NCBI GenBank assembly: GCA_945787305.1
Contig: CALZIH010000017.1
Coordinates: forward strand, 1-26,516
From: an uncultured Desulfobulbaceae bacterium
GTDB lineage: Bacteria; Desulfobacterota; Desulfobulbia; Desulfobulbales; Desulfobulbaceae
Direction of reading: 5' to 3'
DNA length: 26,516 bases
Of this stretch, positions 8,088-15,570 are shown one piece after another (the stretch's first letter is position 1; the number at the start of each line of letters is the position of its first letter). The position numbers and the translations under genes were made by a program. Below the pieces are notes generated by a model. That model saw nothing but the letters and a program-made list of their open reading frames with translations, did no database searches and had not been told where the DNA came from.

Positions 8088-9325
8088 TCGCTCACCTGCC
8101 GTAAAATCCTGGCCAGCAACACCTCACGGACCTCTTCCAGCAACGCGTGTTTCTCTGTATTGTCAGCAGGTAACAATGGTTGTTCTCTGAGGAGTTCAGC
8201 AGGTAAACGACTAAGAAGGGTTTGCAGTTCAGGAGCATCAAGGAGTTCTAAATCGGCTTCATCGATCGAATTGAGTAACCCCTCCATGGGAGAGCCTTCC
8301 AGGGCCGATGGCTCCAGCGGCTGCGATCTGTGGGTATGAAAAAGGATCTTTTCAAGCCATATCTCTCCGCTATCGATCGCCAGCGCTTCCAGCGCGCTTT
8401 GCCAGTATCTGCTGTCTCTGAGAAGTTCTCCATGAAACGGACAGGGACCTTGCAGCTCCAGGCGGAGCATCAGCGGGCGGCCGTCTGTCGACTCCAGCTC
8501 CTGAGTATAGGCCTCGCTTACTCTTTCCAGTAATTCGCTTTCACAGGTGATGTCACTGCAGTCCATTTGATGGAAACCCCAGCGGATAACATCAAGTTCC
8601 CGGAACGTCATTTCACTGACCCTGTCGTTATCCACCCGGACCAGAGTCGCGCCCTTGGCCCCGGTTTCACGGATATGACGTCCCTGCAGGTTACCGGGAA
8701 AGAGTATCCAGGGGTCCCGGCAGACCTCTTCCCTTTGATGAACATGGCCCAGGGCCCAGTAATCATAGCCTTTGTTGATCAGCTCATCTCGTGTGCAGGG
8801 CGCATACTTTTCATGGCCGGGACGACCGGTTAAGGCGGTATGCAGCAGGCCGATGTTAAACAGGTGGGGCTCAGGATTCGGGTAATTGACGGCCAGGTTG
8901 TCGCTGACCTTCCTGCGCGGATAACTCTGGCCGTGGATAGCGACATCCAGTTCATGTATCTGTACGGTCTGTGGGCTCTGGCTGGAAAAATGAACCACAT
9001 TGTCCGGTAGCCGGAGGGTTTTGGTAATACGGCTGGCAGCGTCGTGGTTGCCTGAAACCAGGAATACCCGGATACCGGCCTGGCGGAGTTTATGCATCCG
9101 CTCAATAAAAAACAGGCCGGTGTTGTAATCCTTCCAGGTGCCGTCGTAGAGATCACCCGCCAGGAGAAGAAAATCGACTTCTTCTTCTATGGCCAGTGCA
9201 ACCAGGTTGTCAAAGGCGCGCCGGGCTGCTCCCCTGATCGTCTCTACCGGAGCGTCCTCTCGTATGGCCAGGTTTTTGAGCGGGCTGTCCAGGTGGATAT
9301 CAGCGGCATGAAGAAAGGTGAACAT
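8084..9325 (-). CDS. SbcD/YhaO-like DNA repair exonuclease (metallophosphatase)
   Basis: A 413-residue calcineurin-like phosphoesterase, partner of the ATPase encoded next. The metal-binding motifs are all present: D9-x-H11 in 'FLHAADIHLDSP', GD at 57-58 in 'LLLAGDLYDG', GNHD at 92-95, H162 in 'GLLHT' and H194-x-H196 in 'LGHVHQRE'. This set defines the Mre11/SbcD family of Mn2+-dependent nucleases. The C-terminal third (about 260-413) is less conserved and probably carries the ATPase-binding region. Its start lies 3 bases after the stop of the cis/trans isomerase gene, with no strong ribosome site of its own, so translation probably depends on coupling. Its own stop overlaps the ATPase start. 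The family assignment is firm; the biological substrate is inferred. Confidence 0.93.
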   Translation of the reverse strand: MFTFLHAADIHLDSPLKNLAIREDAPVETIRGAARRAFDNLVALAIEEEVDFLLLAGDLYDGTWKDYNTGLFFIERMHKLRQAGIRVFLVSGNHDAASRITKTLRLPDNVVHFSSQSPQTVQIHELDVAIHGQSYPRRKVSDNLAVNYPNPEPHLFNIGLLHTALTGRPGHEKYAPCTRDELINKGYDYWALGHVHQREEVCRDPWILFPGNLQGRHIRETGAKGATLVRVDNDRVSEMTFRELDVIRWGFHQMDCSDITCESELLERVSEAYTQELESTDGRPLMLRLELQGPCPFHGELLRDSRYWQSALEALAIDSGEIWLEKILFHTHRSQPLEPSALEGSPMEGLLNSIDEADLELLDAPELQTLLSRLPAELLREQPLLPADNTEKHALLEEVREVLLARILRQVSE

Positions 9326-9328
9326 GGG

Positions 9329-11677
9329 TTAGAATGCCTTGTAATAATATCTATTCAGGTCAAAAAGCCCGGCCTTGACAGGTTTGTCGCTGTTAAATCT
9401 CGCCTGGAACCAGTCGTAATGTTCCCAGTAATCATCGTCTGCCCGGTTGACGCTGTAGTTGCTTAATCGCTGCAGCTCCTCCTCGGTATCGGTCATATTT
9501 TTCAGCAGTTCAAGGAGATCGGGCAGTTCATCAACGGTGACATCGAAAAAGTAGTTTGGATAGGAGCCGATAAAGCCCTTGATTATGTCAATGCGATCCC
9601 TTGAGCTGTCGAGAACGTTTTGTTCACCAAAAAGATAGGTGACGTTGTTATGCCAGCGGTTGACCACCAGCGAGGCGACGACATCTTTTTCATCCGGCAG
9701 GCGGACCCGGAGATAGGCAAGGTTGGTGTTATAATCGTTAAACAAACGGACAAAGGAGGTGCCTGGTCTGGCAACTGCTCGCAATCCTTGGAGATAGTCG
9801 CTTTCATGTTCATATTTCCTGGGTAGCGGCGGGAACTCTTCACCGGCAGGAAAATAGTTGATCGGGTCAAATGCTATGTTCGTCTCCGGCAGTATGTGGT
9901 TGTTGACTACCTGCTCAATAAACTCTCTTTTGGTATTTGACTGATTAAAGTTGATGCCGGTGGGCATTTCTGTCTGAAAGGTATGAATATCCTTGTAGCT
10001 GATTCCTTTATACCAGGACTCGAGCATTGGTTTACGTTGCTGGGGCGGCATGAATTCAAGGAAGTAACTCTCTCCTTCAACCCGGAGGGTATCCATGTAG
10101 AGTCGAACCGCCAGCTGGTGACCCAAGGTGCCGTAGACATCGAAACCCGCAACCAGGGCATAATAGATACGTTCCATCAGGGGGTAGTCGATGACCCACA
10201 TGGTTCGGGGCAGCTCGCCGAGAACACCTTTATGCACTGATGCACTGTCAAAGTGTCGATAGACGGTAAGCAGGGGGCTGTCGGTTGCTTTGTTTCCTTT
10301 CCATATCGCCTCATAGTCTAGGCCATTGAAATTGAGGGCGGCATAAAAGCCCTGTCTGGCCTTGAAAAACCGTTGGATGGCATCGTGGTATGGGTTTGCG
10401 AGGACTTTAAAGACCGGGAAACGGCTGCCCTGCTCAATGGGCATGACCAAGTCATCGTAGTGTGACCGCAAGAAGCCCGGGTAGCGGACGCTCAGGTCAT
10501 GGTCCGGATCCATGAACATAACCCAGAAATGATCATGAATCACATTCAGGGCAACCTGACCTTTACAGACCGGCCCACGGATAAAGGTCATGACGATATA
10601 GTGTGCGTGGTCGAGCAGAAATTGATAGCGGGAGCGGGGTGGGATTTGCTCAAAGGCAACAAAGGGATTGGCGCTCAACTTAGAGTCATAGCCGACCCGA
10701 TGGGGTTCATGCAACCAATCCGGTTCAATGAAAAGCTGATTGATGCGCTTATACTCGGCATCATCCAGGGTGAAGACCATATGGGTCTTGTGGACAATGG
10801 TTTGGTGTATTCGGCGAAATCGATAGTAAAAGCGTTCGGTTTCCGGATCATCATAGGGCCTGAGAGAAGCAATCAGGTCAATCGGTTCCCCTGGTGGTGT
10901 CCGCGATCGGATCAGTTCATAAAAGCTCTCCCCTGTGGCATCAAAAGTGATATGGGCCAGGAAGAGGTGTTCGTAGAGGTATCTGGCCGTGACGGCATGT
11001 TTGGCATCATCTTGATTGAAAAAAGTCTCCCAGTTTTTTATTGCAGCAAGATCCTTCTTTGCGGGCGATTCAAGCTCATCCTGTTGCTCCGGCCTGGGAC
11101 CTTTTGCCCCCTGGACCAGCCAGCCGGCAATGCTTGCAAATTCTTCTTTTTTCAGGGGCGGAAAGCCAAAGGGCATGCCGCCGTTGGGGTGTTTCTTCAG
11201 GTAGCCGCCGAGTTCACTACCGTTTTCGGCACAGGTAAGGTCGTTGGCTTCGGGGAAATAATTGCCCGTACTTTTTGGGTTTTTTCTCTTGTGGTCGAGG
11301 AGTTCGAGCATGAGTGAGTTGTTAAAGCCATGTTCCGCATCACTTGCCGTGACACTGCTGAAGCCTTTCTCCCTCCACTCTTCTGTGGAGTGGGCATCGA
11401 TGAACAGACGGGTCGGGTCCATGGTTGCCAATCTGGAAGAGTTGTATATTCGTTGTTTGCTGGCTCCACGGTCAAGGCCTTCATATGAGCTCAGTTTCAA
11501 TTGGCAGGGAGAGTTGTAGCAGGAGTGGCAGACCACGCAGCGACTGTCCAGGACCGGTTTGACCTCAGTGAGGTAATCTATTTCTCTATCGGGAATTTCT
11601 ATGGCAACAGGCGGCGGGGCTTTAGGGGCACAGGCGGCAATGGTCAACAATAACAGCGAGACAAGAACCAGTCGCAT
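9329..11677 (-). CDS. cti: fatty acid cis/trans isomerase, lipoprotein
   Basis: This haem protein of the cell envelope converts cis double bonds of membrane phospholipid acyl chains to trans, stiffening the membrane under solvent or heat stress without ATP. From ATG 11677 it is 782 residues, the usual family length. The first 16 residues form a lipoprotein signal peptide with lipobox LTIAAC (C16), so it should be lipid-anchored on the periplasmic side. The haem site C47-V-V-C-H51 lies in 'RCVVCHSCYNSPCQLK', a family hallmark. I chose 11677 over the longer frame to 11755 because GGAG sits 8-11 bases upstream and the signal peptide then begins correctly. It heads a tight unit with the two nuclease genes, an odd partnership. 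Repeat R2 copy A lies only 34 bases upstream. The family is best known from Pseudomonas and Vibrio. Confidence 0.92.
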   Translation of the reverse strand: MRLVLVSLLLLTIAACAPKAPPPVAIEIPDREIDYLTEVKPVLDSRCVVCHSCYNSPCQLKLSSYEGLDRGASKQRIYNSSRLATMDPTRLFIDAHSTEEWREKGFSSVTASDAEHGFNNSLMLELLDHKRKNPKSTGNYFPEANDLTCAENGSELGGYLKKHPNGGMPFGFPPLKKEEFASIAGWLVQGAKGPRPEQQDELESPAKKDLAAIKNWETFFNQDDAKHAVTARYLYEHLFLAHITFDATGESFYELIRSRTPPGEPIDLIASLRPYDDPETERFYYRFRRIHQTIVHKTHMVFTLDDAEYKRINQLFIEPDWLHEPHRVGYDSKLSANPFVAFEQIPPRSRYQFLLDHAHYIVMTFIRGPVCKGQVALNVIHDHFWVMFMDPDHDLSVRYPGFLRSHYDDLVMPIEQGSRFPVFKVLANPYHDAIQRFFKARQGFYAALNFNGLDYEAIWKGNKATDSPLLTVYRHFDSASVHKGVLGELPRTMWVIDYPLMERIYYALVAGFDVYGTLGHQLAVRLYMDTLRVEGESYFLEFMPPQQRKPMLESWYKGISYKDIHTFQTEMPTGINFNQSNTKREFIEQVVNNHILPETNIAFDPINYFPAGEEFPPLPRKYEHESDYLQGLRAVARPGTSFVRLFNDYNTNLAYLRVRLPDEKDVVASLVVNRWHNNVTYLFGEQNVLDSSRDRIDIIKGFIGSYPNYFFDVTVDELPDLLELLKNMTDTEEELQRLSNYSVNRADDDYWEHYDWFQARFNSDKPVKAGLFDLNRYYYKAF

Positions 11678-11711
11678 TGAAGGACTCCATTTGTTGTTAA
11701 TCTTTAGGCTA

Positions 11712-11842
11712 CCTTGAAAAATTGTATTTTCGCCCGATCTTTGCGTTATGCTCAAAATTTTATCCTCGGAATATCAGCCATATGCCTGTGGTAAAATTAT
11801 TCGCATGCCTTAACCTCGAACGAGAATCCTAATTTTTCAAGG
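11712..11842. repeat. R2 covarying palindrome, copy A
   Basis: This 131-bp element is bounded by perfect 12-bp inverted repeats, CCTTGAAAAATT (11712-11723) and AATTTTTCAAGG (11831-11842). Inside, ATTTTCG-like and CGAGAAT-like blocks pair, then ATTTTA pairs with TAAAAT, leaving an apical stretch with GGAATATC and TGCCTGTGG. Outside the arms, AGG and CCT can pair across a 3x3 internal loop. Copy B at 12402-12540 has the same architecture with different stem sequences. The copy lies between the divergently transcribed cti gene and selenoprotein gene. The rest of this gap (11843-12059) holds only the selenoprotein leader, where I see no clear promoter. Confidence 0.8.
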
Positions 11843-12059
11843 CACCCTGTAGGCAGCCAGCCGGAAAGAAGAACAATGGTGAAGTACTCGCAGTCGGTAC
11901 CGCTTCCGGGTGTGCTTAACATCTCAGATACATAACAGAAAAGAGTATGAATTGATACGCTGGCGTTGGTTTTTCAATCGGATTTCCTGGCAACATCCTG
12001 TGGGATGGGATAAAGAGAGGGGAAATTGGTATTTCGATAATTTTTCTATGGAGAAGACG

Positions 12060-12401
12060 ATGCATATTGAATGGGCATACTTACGCAAAGGATGAACCTC
12101 GTGTTCAAAAGCACAGGCCGTGTTTGATGAAAAAAGTATTGAGATCGGTGAGGCCGTTGAGGCCAGGAAACAGCAAATAGCAGATGACGATGCCTGGAGT
12201 CTGCTTTCGGCTGCTGAAACCATAGTGGTCGGCAGGGGAAAGAAAAGTATCGTATTTGACCCGAAAAAAGACAACAAGGAAGATATCCTCAAAGTCTGCC
12301 TTGGCCGGACCGGCAATCTACGGGCACCGACCTTGAAAATTGGCAAGGTATTGCTGGTCGGGTTCAATGAAGGCATGTATGCGGAGTATGTGGGTAACTA
12401 A
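12060..12401 (+). CDS. ArsC-family selenoprotein (UxxC), TGA read as selenocysteine
   Basis: Translation from ATG 12060 runs through a single in-frame TGA at 12093-12095 and ends at TAA 12401, giving 113 residues with selenocysteine at position 12. The N-terminus reads 'WAYLRKG-U-TSC-SKAQ', a thioredoxin-fold UxxC redox site (U12, C15). Downstream, 'LGRTGNLRAPTLKIG' and 'LLVGFNE' match the small ArsC-like (seleno)protein family, in which the first position is Sec or Cys. GGAG (12050-12053) gives a good ribosome site for this start. An ordinary gene finder would begin only at GTG 12120 and lose the active site. A SECIS-like hairpin follows the TGA. The catalytic role is unproven; a thiol/selenol redox reaction is likely, and arsenate reduction should not be assumed. 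R2 repeats flank the gene on both sides. Confidence 0.88.
12105..12127 (+). ncRNA. bacterial SECIS element
   Basis: Within the reading frame just after the TGA, TCAAA (12105-12109) pairs with TTTGA (12123-12127) and CAC (12112-12114) with GTG (12120-12122). This leaves a 2-base bulge (AG) and a 5-base loop AGGCC. The loop begins 19 bases after the TGA and has G at its second position, both within the known limits for bacterial SECIS hairpins bound by SelB. A shorter alternative hairpin (12097-12117) is possible but fits less well. Confidence 0.65.
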
Positions 12402-12540
12402 ATGAGCCCGTTGATTAATGGTATTTTCGCCCAATCCCGGCGTTATGCTGAAAAAATAATCTTGGGAATATCCTGCCTGTGGTTATTTTTTCAGTATGCC
12501 TTGACCTTGAACGAAAATCCTCATTAATCAACAGACTCAT
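12402..12540. repeat. R2 covarying palindrome, copy B
   Basis: Core arms GTTGATTAATG (12410-12420) and CATTAATCAAC (12522-12532) are perfectly complementary. Outside them ATGAG (12402-12406) pairs with CTCAT (12536-12540) across a 3x3 internal loop. Inside, ATTTTCG pairs with CGAAAAT, and CTGAAAAAATAA pairs perfectly with TTATTTTTTCAG. The apical stretch keeps GGGAATATC and TGCCTGTGG, as in copy A. It begins directly after the selenoprotein stop codon and ends 22 bases before bioF. It could therefore act as a 3' hairpin for the former or a leader structure for the latter. Confidence 0.8.
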
Positions 12541-12562
12541 AAATGTTTTTGGATGTTGGTAC

Positions 12563-13744
12563 ATGAATTCCTTTGAGCAGCAGCTTTGCGACAAGCTGGA
12601 GCGAATCAGAAAGCAGGGGCTGAAACGAGAGGTCTTGCCACTGCAGTTGATCGAGCGGGCGAAGATTATTCATGATGATCGAACGTACCTGAATCTTGCC
12701 TCCAATGATTACCTTGGCCTGGCAACAAACAAAGAACTGGTTGCAAGGTTTTATGATGACTTAAGCGCAGACAACCTGCTGGAACGGTTTGGTCCCGGTT
12801 CCACCGCCTCGCGTTTGATGACCGGTAACCATCCGGTTAATACGGCGGTGGAAACGCAGTTGGCTGCTTTGTATGCTCCGCATCAGGCCCTGGTGTTTAA
12901 CTCCGGCTATCATGCAAACATCGGGATACTGCCGGCACTGAGTGGCAAGGGAGATCTGATTCTTGCCGATAAGCTTTGTCATGCCAGCCTGATTGATGGT
13001 ATGCGACTATCACGGGCAACCGTAAATCGTTATCCGCATCTGGATTATGACCGACTTGCCGGTTTGCTTGCCGAGAAACGGGAACAATATCGGCAGGTGT
13101 TCATTGTTACCGAATCCGTGTTCAGCATGGATGGTGATATGGCCGATCTTCGGCACCTGGTACGGTTAAAAGAGCAGTATCGGGCTGTGCTTTATGTCGA
13201 TGAGGCCCATTCCGTAGGTCTGCGTGGCCGTAAGGGACTGGGGCTTGCTGAAGAGCAAGAGGTTGTTGATAGAATTGACCTGTTAGTCGGCACCTTTGGC
13301 AAGGCGTACGGTGGTCAGGGAGCCTTTGTTATCTGTTCATCGTTGCTCGTCGACTATCTGCTGAACACGGCCCGTTCGTTTATTTTTACCACCGGCCTAC
13401 CGCCGATTTCTCTTGCCTGGCTCCTCTTTGTGATCCGACAGTTACCAAGCATGGAAGGACAACGGCAACATGTGCAGGCCCTTGCCGACTGGCTGCGAAA
13501 AGAACTCGCAGCTGCGGGGCTTGAGACCGGCGGGACAAGCAATATCATTCCGGTCATGATCGGTGATTCCGGGCAAGCGGTGCAGGTGGCACAACGATTA
13601 CGGGAGCATGGTTTTTGGGTTGGTGCCGTTCGCCCGCCCACAGTCCCGGCAGGTTCGGCCCGTCTGCGATTATCAATCACCGCAGCCATGGAAAGAGATG
13701 ACCTCGCCCCGCTTCCCGGCCTGATTGCCGAGGCGCTTTCGTAA
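12563..13744 (+). CDS. bioF: 8-amino-7-oxononanoate synthase
   Basis: A PLP enzyme that condenses pimeloyl-ACP (or -CoA) with alanine to give 8-amino-7-oxononanoate, the first step of biotin ring assembly. From ATG 12563 it is 393 residues, normal for BioF. Visible motifs: 'YLNLASNDYLGL' (42-53), 'GSTASRLMTGNH' (79-90), the pyridine-facing 'DEAHSVGLRG' (213-222) and the Schiff-base K247 in 'VGTFGKAYGGQGA'. A longer frame to 12479 would run through repeat R2 and is rejected. The ribosome site is weak. bioG follows after 6 bases and bioC after that, so the three form one operon. Other 2-oxoamine synthases (KBL, ALAS) look similar, but the bioG/bioC context settles it. bioA, bioD and bioB are not in the window. 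Confidence 0.94.
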   Translation: MNSFEQQLCDKLERIRKQGLKREVLPLQLIERAKIIHDDRTYLNLASNDYLGLATNKELVARFYDDLSADNLLERFGPGSTASRLMTGNHPVNTAVETQLAALYAPHQALVFNSGYHANIGILPALSGKGDLILADKLCHASLIDGMRLSRATVNRYPHLDYDRLAGLLAEKREQYRQVFIVTESVFSMDGDMADLRHLVRLKEQYRAVLYVDEAHSVGLRGRKGLGLAEEQEVVDRIDLLVGTFGKAYGGQGAFVICSSLLVDYLLNTARSFIFTTGLPPISLAWLLFVIRQLPSMEGQRQHVQALADWLRKELAAAGLETGGTSNIIPVMIGDSGQAVQVAQRLREHGFWVGAVRPPTVPAGSARLRLSITAAMERDDLAPLPGLIAEALS

Positions 13745-13750
13745 ACCTTC

Positions 13751-14428
13751 ATGCAGGGGCAATGGCTTCAGAAGAAGAGCAACCGGCGTTGCATTCTGTT
13801 TATGGCCGGCTGGGGTATGGGCCCCGAGCCTTTTGTCTCCCTGGCCGGTAAAGGCTGCGATCTGTTTATCTGTTACGACTACAGAACGTTGACCTGGCCG
13901 GATATGGATTTGTTCTCCAGCTATGAACGTCTTGATCTTCTGGCCTGGTCCATGGGAGTCTGGGTTGCGGCATATCTTTTTGCCGGCAGGGAATCCTGCT
14001 TTACCCAAGCCATGGCTCTGGGGGGAACCCTGCAGCCGATAGATGACCGAAAGGGAATTCCTGTTACCGCTTTTGAAGAAACGATAAGAACGCTTGATGA
14101 AGAGCGTCTGCTGGCTTTTTATTTCTCCATGTTTGATGACCAGGCTCAGGTGGAAGCCTTTATGAACAATCGACCCCGGCGACCGGTGTCATCGGTTCGA
14201 GATGAACTGATAAACCTCAAGAGCAAGGTGCAACAGGCCGGAGCTGTCCAGGATATTTTCAACCGCAAGATTGTCACCCTGCGGGATCGTATATTCCCTG
14301 GCCGAAACCAATTGCGGGCCTGGGGCAAGCAGACCTGCGAACAAAAGAAGTGGTCCCATTTCCCCTTTTACGGGGAAGAGTTTTTGCAGGCGATATTACC
14401 GATTTCTGATGAACGTGGAGCACGTTAA
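13751..14428 (+). CDS. bioG: pimeloyl-ACP methyl ester esterase BioG
   Basis: An alpha/beta hydrolase (DUF452/BioG) of 225 residues that removes the methyl group from pimeloyl-ACP methyl ester and so ends the disguised fatty-acid cycle begun by BioC. The nucleophile serine is S67 in 'LLAWSMGVWVA', the expected GxSxG-like elbow with Trp before Ser. 'LFMAGWGMGPEPF' (16-28) forms the oxyanion-hole region, and a His in 'KKWSHFPFYGEE' near the C-terminus is the likely triad histidine. BioG replaces BioH in many bacteria and is typically found between bioF and bioC, as here. No clear Shine-Dalgarno precedes ATG 13751; coupling from bioF, which stops 6 bases upstream, is likely. Confidence 0.93.
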   Translation: MQGQWLQKKSNRRCILFMAGWGMGPEPFVSLAGKGCDLFICYDYRTLTWPDMDLFSSYERLDLLAWSMGVWVAAYLFAGRESCFTQAMALGGTLQPIDDRKGIPVTAFEETIRTLDEERLLAFYFSMFDDQAQVEAFMNNRPRRPVSSVRDELINLKSKVQQAGAVQDIFNRKIVTLRDRIFPGRNQLRAWGKQTCEQKKWSHFPFYGEEFLQAILPISDERGAR

Positions 14429-14491
14429 GCTACAAATGACTGTATTTCAATGCCCCTCAGGTCCAGCTCCGACAAGGAAAGGGACCGGCAG

Positions 14492-15250
14492 GTGAAGGCA
14501 AAAAAAAACCAGGTACAGCTCCACTTCAGGCGGGCGGTGGATACCTATGCTAAGCAGGCCGTTGTCCAACATCGGGTAGCTGATCAATTACTTGCTCTGG
14601 TCCGTGATCATGCTCGCTCTGTGCCGGACTCCGTCTTGGAAATTGGTTGCTGTACTGGCATTTTGACCCGAAAACTGGTTGCCGCCTTTCCACAGATTGA
14701 GACCTTGCATCTCAATGACCTGGTGGAGCAGTTCGCTGATCATGTCCACTCGATTGAGCTAAACGGTACGCTGGAGTTTTTGGCAGGGGATATTGAGGAG
14801 CTTCCCCTTCCGCAACGGTATCGGTTGATTATATCTTCTTCGACCTTTCACTGGTTGTACCATCTGCCGGCTTTTTTTGAAAAATTACACCGGCATCTGC
14901 ATCCTGATGGGTTGTTGGCCTGTACCATATATGGGCCGGAGAATCTGCAAGAGGTCAGGGCGTTGACCGGAAGAGGTCTTGATTACCACTCTCTTGAACA
15001 AGTGGTAGCCATGCTTGGTCGAGATTTTGAGGTGTTGACGGCAACCCAATCTCTGGAAACCCTATTCTTTGCAGAGCCTGAGGCTGTTCTGCAGCATCTC
15101 AGAGAGACCGGTGTCAATGCACTGGCTGAGCCAGCATGGACTAAAGGCTCTTTACGTCATTTTCTCGACCAGTATCAGCAGCGGTATCAGGTGGCGGAAG
15201 GGGTGCGCTTGAGCTATCATCCCATGTATCTGCTTGCTCGACCGTTTTAA
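14492..15250 (+). CDS. bioC: malonyl-ACP O-methyltransferase BioC
   Basis: A SAM-dependent methyltransferase that caps malonyl-ACP as a methyl ester so fatty-acid synthase can build the pimeloyl chain. From GTG 14492 it is 252 residues, like E. coli BioC. The N-terminal 'QLHFRRAVDTYAKQAVVQHRVADQLL' is the BioC family signature (F..A...Y...A.vQ). Motif I is LEIGCCTG (49-56), with Cys in place of the usual third Gly. 'STFHWLYHLPAFFEKLHRHLHPDGLL' is the family's W-containing motif IV/V region. I prefer GTG 14492 because AAGGAAAGGGA precedes it at 14474-14484; ATG 14450 has no ribosome site. It ends the bioF-bioG-bioC operon, 63 bases after bioG. Confidence 0.92.
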   Translation: MKAKKNQVQLHFRRAVDTYAKQAVVQHRVADQLLALVRDHARSVPDSVLEIGCCTGILTRKLVAAFPQIETLHLNDLVEQFADHVHSIELNGTLEFLAGDIEELPLPQRYRLIISSSTFHWLYHLPAFFEKLHRHLHPDGLLACTIYGPENLQEVRALTGRGLDYHSLEQVVAMLGRDFEVLTATQSLETLFFAEPEAVLQHLRETGVNALAEPAWTKGSLRHFLDQYQQRYQVAEGVRLSYHPMYLLARPF

Positions 15251-15306
15251 CGTGATATAGAGGCGATGCTGTTACCTTGAGACCTTGACCGAGCAATGAT
15301 TTTGCT

Positions 15307-15509
15307 GATTACCATCAAAGCTCAACTATTAAGTAGAAATGCCAGTGCGGCCTTCGATGTAGAAGACTGAGTTTTTTTCACCAATCCGGGAGACAGATTG
15401 AATTTTTCTATTTATATTAATATGAAACAACGAGATAAAAAGGTGTTTGTGGTGAAAAATAAAATCAGTCCCCTCGCCAAGTAGGAACAGCTGAGCTTTG
15501 ATGGTAATC
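15307..15509 (+). repeat. R1 inverted-repeat element, copy 2
   Basis: Terminal inverted repeats GATTACCATCAAAGCTCAAC and CAGCTGAGCTTTGATGGTAATC bound a 203-bp element. It shares the block TGCCAGTGCGGCCTTCGATG, then TCACCAATCCGGGAGACAGAT, with the copy at 25591-25816. An internal segment with the ATTCTGTCCCCGG motif, present in the other two copies, is missing here. Flanking T-rich bases are also similar in the copies (TTTTGCT on the left), so the true ends may lie about 10-15 bases further out. It occupies most of the 320-base gap between bioC and radA; nothing else is seen there. Confidence 0.85.
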
Positions 15510-15570
15510 ACAATGATTTTTTACCATGTTCAAGGTGTGCAATCTTGCAACTCAATGATATTTTAACAGC

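Noticed and set aside
10499..11317. 272-residue plus-strand frame
   Set aside because: It is antisense to the well-supported cis/trans isomerase gene, with no ribosome site or recognisable motif.
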